From: PNAI01 sp964575715
GTDB taxonomy: Bacteria; Pseudomonadota; Alphaproteobacteria; Rhizobiales; Xanthobacteraceae
Assembly (NCBI GenBank): GCA_964575715.1
Contig: CAZNSG010000094.1
Coordinates: 1 to 26,349 of the forward strand
Length of the DNA: 26,349 bases
Reading direction: 5' to 3'
Shown: positions 7,380-17,187 of the stretch, one piece after another
Numbering within the stretch: the first letter of the stretch is position 1
Layout of the letters: each line of letters starts with the position of its first letter
Notes under the pieces: model-generated
Database searches by the model: none
What the model was told of the DNA's origin: nothing
What the model saw: the letters and a program-made list of their open reading frames with translations, nothing else
Program-made: the position numbers and the translations under genes

Positions 7380-8576
7380 TTATTTGGCGACCGCCGTATC
7401 GAGGTCATCGAGCAGCTTCGCAACATTTTTTTCGATGTCGCCAGCGCGCACCTCGATGACCCGATAGCCGCGCTCGATGAGCCACGCGCGGCGCTCCAGG
7501 CGCATTTTGCCCGCCACCTCGCTCTCCCCTTCCGGCACCAGATCGATCACCGTGCGCAACGGGAACGAAGCGAAATCGACAATATGCGGACCCACCGGCA
7601 CCTGCCGCTTGAAGCCGCGGCCGGCAAAGCGCCGATCCCTGGTCAGCGCCGTCCAGAATGTACGCTCCGCGTCTGTGGGATTTCGGCGCAACAGGCGTGC
7701 GAGCCCGCGCACCGGCCCGCCCGCGTCCGGCGCGCGCGCGCGCTCATATTCGTCGAGCAGCATGCGCAGCAGCTCGGCCTGCGCGCCGTCGAGCACGCCG
7801 CCGCGCGCCGGCCCTTTGCGCCCCTCGATAATCGCCGTGATCACGCCATTGAGCGTCTGAATATCTTGCTGCGTCGGCGCCATGCGGTGGAAAATATTGC
7901 GCAGGTTCACCTGCATCACGCCGCGCTTGTCGGACGGGCGGAAGTATTCGACATTTTCGAGCTCGCGCTCGAGCTTTGCAAAGAACGCCAGCAATTGCTG
8001 CTTCGGTGCCGGCGCCGATTTCTGCGGCATGGCGAAGGGGAGCCCGCTGCCCGCGAGCTTGAACCACTCATAGGCCACCAATGCCACCGCTTGCGCCAGA
8101 TTGAGCGAGGCAAAAGCCGGATTGACCGGAAAGGTGATAATCCGGTCGGTGAGCGCGACCTCGTGGCTTTCCAGCCCATAGCGCTCGCGGCCGAAGACTA
8201 TGGCAACGGTTTCACCGGCCGCCACGCGCGGCGCCAGCAGCTGCGCGGCCTCGTCCGCGCCGATCACCGGCTTGGCCTGATCGTGCGCGCGCGCTGTCGC
8301 GGCAAGCACCAGCGTGCAGTCCGCGATCGCCGATTCAATCGAATCGAACAGCGCCGCCTGGTCGAGGATTTGATCGGCGCCGGACGCCATCTTGTGCGCC
8401 TCCGGGCTCGGCCACGCCGGCCGCGGCTTGACCAGCCGCAGCTTGGAGAGCCCGAAATTCGCCATGACGCGGGCCGCCGCCCCAATGTTCTCGCCGATCT
8501 GCGGCTCGACCAGAATCACCACCGGCCCCGGCTGCGCCGACCATCGCTTGGTTTTGTCTGTTCCGGCGCCCGGCAT
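7380..8576 (-). CDS. TrmJ-like tRNA methyltransferase fused to a DUF559 domain
   Basis: A 398-residue two-domain protein. Residues 15-170 are a SPOUT methyltransferase of the TrmJ type (2'-O-methylation of tRNA position 32). Visible motifs are VVILVEPQIGENIGAAARVM with N30, VFGRERYGLES (about 127-137), and FPVNPAFASLNLAQAV (149-164) for the knotted SAM site. Residues 210-285 form the helical extension (KRGVMQVNLRNIFHRM). Residues 290-390 are a DUF559 domain, related to Vsr/PD-(D/E)XK nucleases: LLRRNPTDAERTFWTAL, GRGFKRQVPVGPHIVDF, then LIERGYRVIEVRAGDI. D334 is kept, but the usual E-V-D-G-x-x-H strand reads IDLVPEGE, so nuclease activity is doubtful. GGAGG five bases before ATG fixes the start at 8576. 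Confidence 0.9.
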   Translation of the reverse strand: MPGAGTDKTKRWSAQPGPVVILVEPQIGENIGAAARVMANFGLSKLRLVKPRPAWPSPEAHKMASGADQILDQAALFDSIESAIADCTLVLAATARAHDQAKPVIGADEAAQLLAPRVAAGETVAIVFGRERYGLESHEVALTDRIITFPVNPAFASLNLAQAVALVAYEWFKLAGSGLPFAMPQKSAPAPKQQLLAFFAKLERELENVEYFRPSDKRGVMQVNLRNIFHRMAPTQQDIQTLNGVITAIIEGRKGPARGGVLDGAQAELLRMLLDEYERARAPDAGGPVRGLARLLRRNPTDAERTFWTALTRDRRFAGRGFKRQVPVGPHIVDFASFPLRTVIDLVPEGESEVAGKMRLERRAWLIERGYRVIEVRAGDIEKNVAKLLDDLDTAVAK

Positions 8577-8757
8577 CGCTTCCTCCAGTCGGCGGTATAG
8601 CTGTGCAGCATCGCGGCGAAAAGTGCGACGCATACTAACATCGGCTTTCTCCGCCTCGCGGCAGATGCTATAGGCACCGCCACTGGGCCTGGAGTGGCGC
8701 GAGCGCGCCGGATCAGCGTCCTCCTACCAATTCGCGCTGCAAGAAGGTTTTCATTTC

Positions 8758-9972
8758 ATGCCCAAGATCAAAGTCAAGAATCCGGTTGTCGAGATGGATG
8801 GCGACGAGATGACCCGGATCATCTGGCAGCACATCAAGGACAAGCTGATCCATCCTTATCTCGACCTGCAGCTGCTTTATTACGATCTCGGCATGGAGAA
8901 GCGCGACGCGACCCGCGACCAGATCACCGTCGATGCCGCCGAGATGACCAAGAAGGTCGGCGTCGCGGTCAAGTGTGCCACCATCACGCCGGACGAAGCG
9001 CGCGTGGCGGAATTCAAGCTCAAGGACATGTACCGCTCGCCCAACGGCACCATCCGCAACATTCTCGGTGGCGTGATCTTCCGTGAGCCGATCATCTGCA
9101 AGAACGTGCCGCGCCTGGTGCCGGGCTGGACCAAGCCGATCATCATCGGCCGCCACGCCTATGGCGATCAGTACCGCGCCACCGATTTCAAGGTGCCCGG
9201 CAAGGGCACGTTGACGCTCACCTTCGTCGGCGACGACGGCAAGAAGATCGAGCGCGAAGTGTTCAAGTTCCCCGGCAGCGGCGTCGCCATGGCGATGTAC
9301 AACCTCGACCAGTCGATCATGGATTTCGCGCGCGCCTCGATGAATTTCGCGCTCAATCGCGGCTACCCGCTCTATCTTTCGACCAAGAACACCATCGTCA
9401 AAGTCTATGACGGCCGTTTCAAGGATATTTTTCAGGAGATTTTCGAGCGGGAATTCAAGGTCGAGTTCGACAAAAAGAAGATCACCTACGAGCACCGCCT
9501 GATCGACGACATGGTGGCCGCCGCGCTCAAATGGTCCGGCGGCTACGTCTGGGCCTGCAAAAACTACGACGGCGATGTGCAGTCCGACACGGTGGCACAA
9601 GGCTACGGCTCGCTCGGCCTGATGACGTCGGTGTTGACCACGCCAGACGGCAGGGTGGTGGAAGCCGAAGCCGCGCACGGCACGGTGACGCGCCACTATC
9701 GCGAGCATCAAAAGGGCCGCGAGACCTCGACCAATTCCATCGCCTCGATCTTCGCCTGGACGCGCGGCCTTGCGCACCGCGCCAAGCTCGACGGCAATGC
9801 CGAGCTTGCCAAGTTCTCCGCCACGCTGGAGAAGGTCTGCGTCGACACGGTGGAAGCCGGCTTTATGACCAAGGACTTGGCGCTGCTTGTCGGCGCCGAC
9901 CAGAAATGGCTCTCCACCACCGGCTTCCTCGACAAGGTGGACGAGAATCTCAAGAAGGCGATGTACGTCTAA
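8758..9972 (+). CDS. icd: NADP-dependent isocitrate dehydrogenase
   Basis: A 404-residue homodimeric isocitrate dehydrogenase of the eukaryote-like subfamily, converting isocitrate to 2-oxoglutarate in the TCA cycle with NADP. Signatures are VVEMDGDEMTRIIW at the N-terminus, SPNGTIRNILGG for substrate binding, NTIVKVYDGRFKDIFQEIF, and KNYDGDVQSDTVAQGYGS with the metal-binding aspartates. AAHGTVTRHYREHQKG is the NADP loop. The length is standard. AGAAGG lies 10 bp before ATG. It is a single-gene unit, divergent from the tRNA methyltransferase and followed by a palindromic repeat element. Confidence 0.98.
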   Translation: MPKIKVKNPVVEMDGDEMTRIIWQHIKDKLIHPYLDLQLLYYDLGMEKRDATRDQITVDAAEMTKKVGVAVKCATITPDEARVAEFKLKDMYRSPNGTIRNILGGVIFREPIICKNVPRLVPGWTKPIIIGRHAYGDQYRATDFKVPGKGTLTLTFVGDDGKKIEREVFKFPGSGVAMAMYNLDQSIMDFARASMNFALNRGYPLYLSTKNTIVKVYDGRFKDIFQEIFEREFKVEFDKKKITYEHRLIDDMVAAALKWSGGYVWACKNYDGDVQSDTVAQGYGSLGLMTSVLTTPDGRVVEAEAAHGTVTRHYREHQKGRETSTNSIASIFAWTRGLAHRAKLDGNAELAKFSATLEKVCVDTVEAGFMTKDLALLVGADQKWLSTTGFLDKVDENLKKAMYV

Positions 9973-9982
9973 AGTTGCTCAG

Positions 9983-10211
9983 CCCTCATCCTGAGGAGGC
10001 GCACCCGATCTCGGGTTTACCCGAGATCGGCACAATTGAAAGCGCAAGTCGGGTAAACCCGACTTGCGTGCGCCGTCTCGTCCGCCTTCGCGCTCACGCG
10101 CTTCGGCGGATTCAAACCCGCCGTAGCTCGCGCAGCGAGCGGAGGCGGGAAGGATGGGGGCGGCCACATGCTTCGAGACGCGCTCCTGCGGAGCGCTCCT
10201 CAGCATGAGGC
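9983..10211. repeat. Double-hairpin intergenic repeat, copy A
   Basis: This roughly 229-bp element between icd and alaS is bounded by near-inverted ends (cctcatcctgaggag and ctcctcagcatgagg). It holds two perfect 12-bp hairpins: ccgatctcgggt/acccgagatcgg (10005-10030) and cgcaagtcgggt/acccgacttgcg (10043-10068). Copy B at 16930-17110 has the same two hairpins in the same order. The genes on both sides end here, so it may also serve as a two-way terminator. Confidence 0.85.
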
Positions 10212-10226
10212 CGGTTGAACATTGAA

Positions 10227-12956
<2,730 letters not shown>

Positions 12957-13094
12957 CGTATGGTTGCCGCCGCTATTGGCTCTCGCATTTGGCTCCCGCA
13001 TCGACCGGCCCCAGCGGGGCGCGAAGCGCTGCGCTGGAACCGAGATTTCATGCGGTTTTAGCGGCGCGATGGAAGCGTGTCCAGGAAACGAAAT

Positions 13095-13122
13095 CCCTCT
13101 CCCCGCTATTGCGGGGAGAGGG
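13095..13122. repeat. Solo palindromic hairpin downstream of recA
   Basis: A perfect 12-bp stem, ccctctccccgc (13095-13106) with gcggggagaggg (13111-13122), closes on the loop TATT. It is one end of the long palindromic repeat found at 4075-4214 and 26082-26225, continuing into GTGGCGAGG on one side only. It sits between the 3' end of recA and the start of alaS, so it may act as a terminator for recA. Confidence 0.8.
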
Positions 13123-13159
13123 TGGCGAGGACCTGAAAAAAGTCCGGGGCAAAACCTTT

Positions 13160-13290
13160 ATCCGCTCATCCCCGCGAAAGCGGGAATCCAGATGTCGAAT
13201 GCTCGGAAATCCAGCCTTGGGTCCCCGCCGTAAGGGCGTTCACGCCCGTCTTCGACGGGCTATGCGCGGGGACGAGCGGAGAGTTGGGCC
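13160..13290. repeat. Intergenic repeat with nested palindromes between recA and alaS
   Basis: The element starts tcatccccgcgaaagcggg, a very common proteobacterial interspersed repeat, and ends with gcgcggggacgag, which partly mirrors the start. Inside, gggcgttcacgccc and cccgtcttcgacggg are hairpins. The stretch 13233-13262 recurs exactly, in the opposite orientation, at 22270-22299. Confidence 0.8.
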
Positions 13291-13313
13291 GATCAAGCGC
13301 TAATGGGAATATA

Positions 13314-14399
13314 CTACCCCTCCGCGACTTCGTCGCTTTCCTCATCGCGCTCCGCACCCGCCAGAATCTTCTCGGCGATCACGCCTGAGTTCGCCCGGAT
13401 CGCGGCTTCGATCTTGCCGGCGATATCGGGGTTGGCTTTGAGGAACGCCTTGGAATTCTCGCGCCCCTGACCGATGCGCACGCTGTCGTAGGAGAACCAG
13501 GCGCCGGATTTCTCCACCACGCCGGCCTTGACCCCGAGATCGATGATCTCGCCCATCTTGGAAATACCCTCGCCGTACATGATGTCGAACTCGACCTGCT
13601 TGAACGGCGGCGCCAGCTTGTTCTTGACCACCTTGACGCGGGTTTGGTTGCCGACCACCTCGTCGCGCTCCTTGATCATGCCGATGCGGCGGATATCGAG
13701 CCGCACCGAGGCATAGAACTTGAGCGCATTGCCCCCCGTCGTGGTCTCCGGCGAGCCGTACATCACGCCGATCTTCATGCGGATCTGGTTGATGAAGATC
13801 ACCATCGTATTGGACTTGTTGATCGAGGCGGTGAGCTTGCGCAGCGCCTGGCTCATCAAGCGCGCCTGCAGCCCGGGCAGCTGATCGCCCATCTCGCCTT
13901 CCAGCTCCGCGCGCGGCACCAGCGCCGCCACCGAATCGATCACCAGCACGTCGATGGCGCCGGAGCGCACCAGCGTATCGGCGATCTCGAGCGCCTGCTC
14001 GCCGGTGTCGGGCTGCGAGATCAACAACTCATCGACATTGACGCCGAGCTTGCGCGCATAGATCGGATCGAGCGCGTGCTCGGCATCGATAAAGGCGCAG
14101 ATGCCGCCCGCCTTCTGCGCCTCGGCCAGACAGTGCAGCGCGAGCGTGGTCTTGCCCGACGATTCCGGGCCGTAGATTTCCACCACCCGCCCGCGCGGCA
14201 GGCCGCCGATGCCAAGCGCGATATCGAGCGAGAGCGAGCCGGTGGAGACCGTCTCCACATCCATCGACCTGTCGTTCTTGCCGAGCCGCATAATCGAGCC
14301 CTTACCGAACGCCCGTTCGATCTGGGTGAGCGCCGCATCGAGCGCCTTCGATTTATCCATTGACGTTCCTTCGATGACACGCAGAACAGCCTGGCCCAT
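13314..14399 (-). CDS. recA: Recombinase RecA
   Basis: A 361-residue RecA, the strand-exchange ATPase that also triggers LexA self-cleavage in the SOS response. It starts MGQAVLRVIEGTSMDKSKAL, with AAGGAG five bases before the ATG at 14399; a longer upstream reading is rejected on that ground. Walker A is GPESSGKT (residues 77-84) and Walker B is in VLVIDSVAAL. The L1/L2 DNA-binding loops show as GEMGDQLPGLQARLMSQ and NQIRMKIGVMYGSPETTTGG. The acidic C-terminus (AERDEESDEVAEG) is the usual self-regulating tail. A readable promoter and LexA site lie upstream. Confidence 0.99.
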   Translation of the reverse strand: MGQAVLRVIEGTSMDKSKALDAALTQIERAFGKGSIMRLGKNDRSMDVETVSTGSLSLDIALGIGGLPRGRVVEIYGPESSGKTTLALHCLAEAQKAGGICAFIDAEHALDPIYARKLGVNVDELLISQPDTGEQALEIADTLVRSGAIDVLVIDSVAALVPRAELEGEMGDQLPGLQARLMSQALRKLTASINKSNTMVIFINQIRMKIGVMYGSPETTTGGNALKFYASVRLDIRRIGMIKERDEVVGNQTRVKVVKNKLAPPFKQVEFDIMYGEGISKMGEIIDLGVKAGVVEKSGAWFSYDSVRIGQGRENSKAFLKANPDIAGKIEAAIRANSGVIAEKILAGAERDEESDEVAEG

Positions 14400-14478
14400 T
14401 TTCCGCTCCTTATGACCGGGAATCGAGGGACCGACAAACGGGCGCCTTCCCCGGACCGCGCCCAGCCCCAATAAGACC

Positions 14479-14507
14479 AGTGTACCCTATTTGTTCTCAG
14501 TTCGCAA
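14479..14507 (-). promoter_or_regulatory. recA sigma-70 type promoter
   Basis: On the minus strand, TTGCGA (14507-14502) is followed after exactly 17 bp by TACACT (14484-14479). Transcription should start near 14472, giving a leader of about 70 nt before the recA ATG. The LexA site overlaps the -35 element. Confidence 0.75.
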
Positions 14508-14514
14508 TATGTTC
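14500..14514. promoter_or_regulatory. LexA-binding SOS box of recA
   Basis: GTTC (14500-14503), seven bases, GTTC (14511-14514): a perfect match to the alphaproteobacterial LexA consensus GTTC-N7-GTTC, read as GAAC-N7-GAAC on the recA strand. It covers the -35 hexamer, so bound LexA would block RNA polymerase. Confidence 0.9.
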
Positions 14515-14532
14515 TTTTGCGCGGGGGGGCGG

Positions 14533-14580
14533 TGTCCTAATTCCGAGCCTTCTGTCCTAATTCAAAGTGAACAGTGTCCT
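14533..14580 (+). repeat. Three spaced TGTCCT direct repeats
   Basis: TGTCCTAATTC occurs at 14533-14543 and 14553-14563, and a third TGTCCT at 14575-14580. The spacings are 20 and 22 bp, about two helical turns. They lie between the recA promoter and the small secreted protein gene at 14652. They could be operator half-sites or the remnant of an insertion-sequence end. Confidence 0.5.
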
Positions 14581-14651
14581 CACACCTTCGTTTTGCCAGC
14601 ATTCATGTACTGGGGCGTACAATACGCCATGCGCTTAAAATGGAGGTCCCA

Positions 14652-14936
14652 ATGAAAACCGTCACCCATGCCTTGCTCGCTCTTGGCTTTGTCGGCGCGA
14701 TGGCTGTTAGCACACCTGTCACCACCAGGGCTCAGGGGGTCCACATCTACGGGCCTGGGTTCGCAGTCGATGTCGGTCATCGTGCGTATCCATATCGTCA
14801 TCATCGGTATAACCGGCATTATGACGATGGCTATTCGTCTAATTACTATCCACGGCATCGCTATCGGACCTGGAACGGCTGTCCGCCGCATTACACAATC
14901 CAGGATGGAGTCTGCAAACCGTATCGCGGCTATTGA
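14652..14936 (+). CDS. Small secreted protein with a WNGCPP/QDGVCKPY tail, copy 1
   Basis: A 94-residue exported protein of unknown function. A signal peptide covers residues 1-27 (cut likely after TRA), then GPGFAVDVG, a stretch rich in His, Tyr and Arg (residues 43-71), and the tail TWNGCPPHYTIQDGVCKPY with C77 and C88, which probably form a disulfide. The start is fixed by GGAGG five bases before ATG. The protein at 15456-15752 shares the tail almost exactly and the GPG-x-x-x-D-x-G motif, and both genes end in a related terminator hairpin. The His/Tyr-rich middle could bind metal; that is inference. Confidence 0.88.
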   Translation: MKTVTHALLALGFVGAMAVSTPVTTRAQGVHIYGPGFAVDVGHRAYPYRHHRYNRHYDDGYSSNYYPRHRYRTWNGCPPHYTIQDGVCKPYRGY

Positions 14937-14963
14937 TGTCCGCTCAATGGTTACCGAAGGAGC

Positions 14964-14990
14964 GAGGCCGCCTCGGTTGGCGGCCTCTTT
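14964..14990 (+). terminator. Rho-independent terminator of the first secreted protein gene
   Basis: gaggccgcc (14964-14972) pairs with ggcggcctc (14979-14987) around a 6-base loop, followed directly by TTT. It lies 27 bp after the stop codon. A close relative follows the paralogue at 15779. Confidence 0.85.
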
Positions 14991-15047
14991 GCTAGATATA
15001 CCGACCACCTCCTGGTGCAATCCGATTATAGTAGCCTAATCTCCCCC

Positions 15048-15248
15048 ATGATCCTGCAATCCACCCTCACCTGCCCGAACTGCCGCCATCGGGCGGTGGA
15101 GCCGATGCCCACCGACGCCTGCCAGTTTTTCTACGACTGCAAGGGCTGCGGCGCGCGGCTCAAGCCCAAGCCCGGCGATTGTTGCGTGTTTTGCTCCTAC
15201 GGATCGGTGCCCTGTCCGCCAATCCAGGCTGGAAATTGTTGCCATTGA
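15048..15248 (+). CDS. GDCCVxC-domain small cysteine-rich protein
   Basis: A 66-residue protein with eleven cysteines: a CPNC pair (C9, C12), C25, a C31-K-G-C34 pair, then GDCCVFCSYGSVPCPP (C45, C46, C49, C56) and a final CCH. This matches the GDCCVxC domain family, some members of which are annotated as selenoproteins. Here all key positions are ordinary TGC/TGT codons, so no selenocysteine is used. It is probably a zinc- or metal-binding cytoplasmic protein; there is no signal peptide. The start is uncertain: ATG at 15048 fits the family, has no clear ribosome site, and an in-frame GTG at 15015 is possible. Confidence 0.85.
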   Translation: MILQSTLTCPNCRHRAVEPMPTDACQFFYDCKGCGARLKPKPGDCCVFCSYGSVPCPPIQAGNCCH

Positions 15249-15250
15249 AC

Positions 15251-15273
15251 GCCGCCGCAATTGGCGGCCCTTT
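15251..15273 (+). terminator. Terminator hairpin after the GDCCVxC gene
   Basis: gccgcc (15251-15256) pairs with ggcggc (15263-15268) across a 6-base loop, followed by CCTTT. It begins 3 bp after the stop codon. Confidence 0.6.
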
Positions 15274-15455
15274 CATCAGTTGCAGCCCGCGCGGAAAATC
15301 GCCCAGCTTACCGGGATACCACCAAAACTTGAACTTTTCGCGGCCAATTCACAGCCCGCATCGGAAGCGTGCAATCCGTTTTGCTGCCGTTCATATGAGC
15401 CACTATATTGTCAGCCAATATATCGTCGTCACGGCAAATCGATCAGGAGGCAGAC

Positions 15456-15752
15456 ATGGTTCGGGGAATGAGCTTGCTATTCGGCATCGCCGCGTTTGGC
15501 GTGATCTCAACGCTCGCCGACGCCGCGGACGGCTGCGGGCCCGGCAGATATTACAATGGGTATCGCTGCGTATCGCAGGGCTACGGGCCGCAGGGCTACG
15601 GGCCTCAGTTGGGCGGGCCGGGAATAGTGCTCGATTTCGGCGGAGGCGGACAGCGATATATCCAGCCCTCGCGGCGATACAATACGTGGAACGGCTGTCC
15701 GCCGCGCTACACGGTGCAGGACGGCGTCTGCAAACCGTATACCGGGCGCTGA
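15456..15752 (+). CDS. Small secreted protein with a WNGCPP/QDGVCKPY tail, copy 2
   Basis: A 98-residue exported protein of unknown function. The signal peptide runs to about residue 24 (cut after ADA), then GCGPGRYYNGYRCVSQG with C27 and C38, two YGPQG repeats, GGPGIVLDFG, and the tail TWNGCPPRYTVQDGVCKPY with C81 and C92. AGGAGG five bases before ATG fixes the start at 15456. Compared with copy 1 at 14652 it has an added N-terminal cysteine pair and lacks the His/Tyr-rich middle, but the tail is nearly the same at both protein and DNA level. A local duplication with the GDCCVxC gene between the copies is the simplest explanation. Confidence 0.88.
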   Translation: MVRGMSLLFGIAAFGVISTLADAADGCGPGRYYNGYRCVSQGYGPQGYGPQLGGPGIVLDFGGGGQRYIQPSRRYNTWNGCPPRYTVQDGVCKPYTGR

Positions 15753-15778
15753 TCGCCACGATCGGGTTGCCAATGAGC

Positions 15779-15797
15779 GAGGCCGCCTGGCGGCCTC
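15779..15797 (+). terminator. Hairpin after the second secreted protein gene
   Basis: gaggccg (15779-15785) pairs with cggcctc (15791-15797) over a 5-base loop. It is clearly related to the terminator at 14964-14987, including the preceding GAGC, but the T run next to the stem is lost. Confidence 0.6.
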
Positions 15798-15860
15798 CCG
15801 CCACCCTTGGGTTCTTGGGTTGTCTTTGCTATATCCAGGATATCCAGATGGGAGGGGGCG

Positions 15861-16859
15861 ATGCTCGGAACCTCTAAGCTCGCTCGACGCGTTGCCGCCC
15901 TCACCGTTCTCTTGATCGCCGCCGCCATGATCGCGGCAGTCTTGCCGGTTCTGCCGGCCGCCGCACAGAGCGCGCCCAAGACCACGCGGCTGATCGTGCC
16001 ATTCCCGCCCGGCGGCACCGCCGACCTGATCGCGCGGCTGATCGGCCAGCAGGCCGCTCAAATCAGCGGCCAGCCGGTGCTGGTCGAAAACCGCCCCGGC
16101 GCCGGCACCATCATCGCGACCGAATTCGTCGCGCGCTCGGCGCCTGACGGCACCACGCTCCTGGTCATGGCCAATTCGTTCATCATCAATCCGAGCGTGC
16201 GCGCCTCATTGCCGTACGATCCGTTCAGCTTCGTGCCGATTTGCCTGCTGGCGAATTCGCCCCAGGTGTTCGTCGTCAACGCCGACTCTCCCTACAAGAC
16301 TCTCGCCGCGTTCGTCACCGCCGCCAAGGCCAGACCCGGTGAGCTCAATTATGCCGCGGTCGGCCCCGCCACCACCCAGCATATCGCCGGTGAAATGTTC
16401 AAACGCGCGGCGCAGATCAATCTCATCTACGTGCCCTATGCCGGCGGCGCGCCGGCGGTCAACGCCATCCTGGGCGGCCACGTCACCGCCGTGCTCGCCA
16501 ACTACAGCGAGGTGTTGCCGCAGTTGAATGCGGGCAAGCTGCGGCCGCTCGCCGTGACCTCGCGCGCGCGCCTTGCGCCGCTGCCTGACGTGCCGACCAT
16601 GATCGAGTCCGGCTACAAGGACATGGAAGTCGCCGCCTGGTTCGGCCTGATGGCGCCGCCGAAAACGCCGGCGGAGACAACGGGGCAGCTGATCGCGCTG
16701 TTTAAATCCGCGCTCACGGCGCCGGAGGTGAGCGCCAAGCTGAGCGCGCAAGGATTATATCCGGCCGACGCCTGCGGCGCCGAATTCGATGCCCACGTCA
16801 AGCGGCAGCACGAAAGTTACGCGCGCGCCATCAAGGACGCCAACATCAAGGTGGAGTGA
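15861..16859 (+). CDS. Bug/TctC-family tripartite tricarboxylate transporter substrate-binding protein
   Basis: A 332-residue periplasmic binding protein with an N-terminal signal peptide (hydrophobic residues about 12-34, ending PAAAQS). Family motifs are LIVPFPPGGTADLIARLIGQ, LVENRPGAG, the PDGTTLL strand, YVPYAGGAPAVNAILGGH and the LPDVPTMIESGY loop. Bug proteins capture small carboxylated or aromatic ligands and normally hand them to TctA/TctB membrane partners, but no tctA or tctB lies in the window. GGGAGGGGG just before the ATG at 15861 sets the start. The ligand cannot be predicted. A second, only distantly similar Bug protein lies at 20023-21003. Confidence 0.92.
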   Translation: MLGTSKLARRVAALTVLLIAAAMIAAVLPVLPAAAQSAPKTTRLIVPFPPGGTADLIARLIGQQAAQISGQPVLVENRPGAGTIIATEFVARSAPDGTTLLVMANSFIINPSVRASLPYDPFSFVPICLLANSPQVFVVNADSPYKTLAAFVTAAKARPGELNYAAVGPATTQHIAGEMFKRAAQINLIYVPYAGGAPAVNAILGGHVTAVLANYSEVLPQLNAGKLRPLAVTSRARLAPLPDVPTMIESGYKDMEVAAWFGLMAPPKTPAETTGQLIALFKSALTAPEVSAKLSAQGLYPADACGAEFDAHVKRQHESYARAIKDANIKVE

Positions 16860-16929
16860 TACCCGGCGCTTGATTTGATGGATGTCATTGCCGGGCTTGA
16901 CACCAGCGGCCTCATTTCTGACTTATCGC

Positions 16930-17110
16930 CGTCATCCTGAGGTGCTCGGCCGAAGGCCGAGCCTCGAAGGATGAACGGCCCCAGTGCTGCAATAGCCGGG
17001 CCGTCGCCCACCGATCTCGGGTTTACCCGAGATCGGAATTTCAACGCGCAAGTCGGCCAAGGCCGACTTGCGGTGGCTCGCCGCTTTGCGGCTCGCACCT
17101 CAGGGTGACG
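16930..17110. repeat. Double-hairpin intergenic repeat, copy B
   Basis: This 181-bp element has inverted ends (ccgtcatcctgaggtgc at the left, gcacctcagggtgacgg at the right; one mismatch). Its internal hairpins are ccgatctcgggt/acccgagatcgg (17011-17036) and cgcaagtcggcc/ggccgacttgcg (17047-17072). The first is identical to copy A at 9983-10211; the second differs at two paired positions that keep it fully paired. It also has a ctcggccgaaggccgag hairpin near the left end. It lies in the 328-bp gap between convergent genes; nothing else is evident there. Confidence 0.85.
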
Positions 17111-17187
17111 GAGCTAAGTCAGTATTTCCTGCCGCTGGCATGACACGTTGCGAGTCGCGGCGATCGGTGACGCCACAACGGATGTGA

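Noticed and set aside
15048..15248. Selenoprotein
   Set aside because: The family includes selenoproteins, but all key positions here are TGC or TGT and no in-frame TGA occurs before the end.
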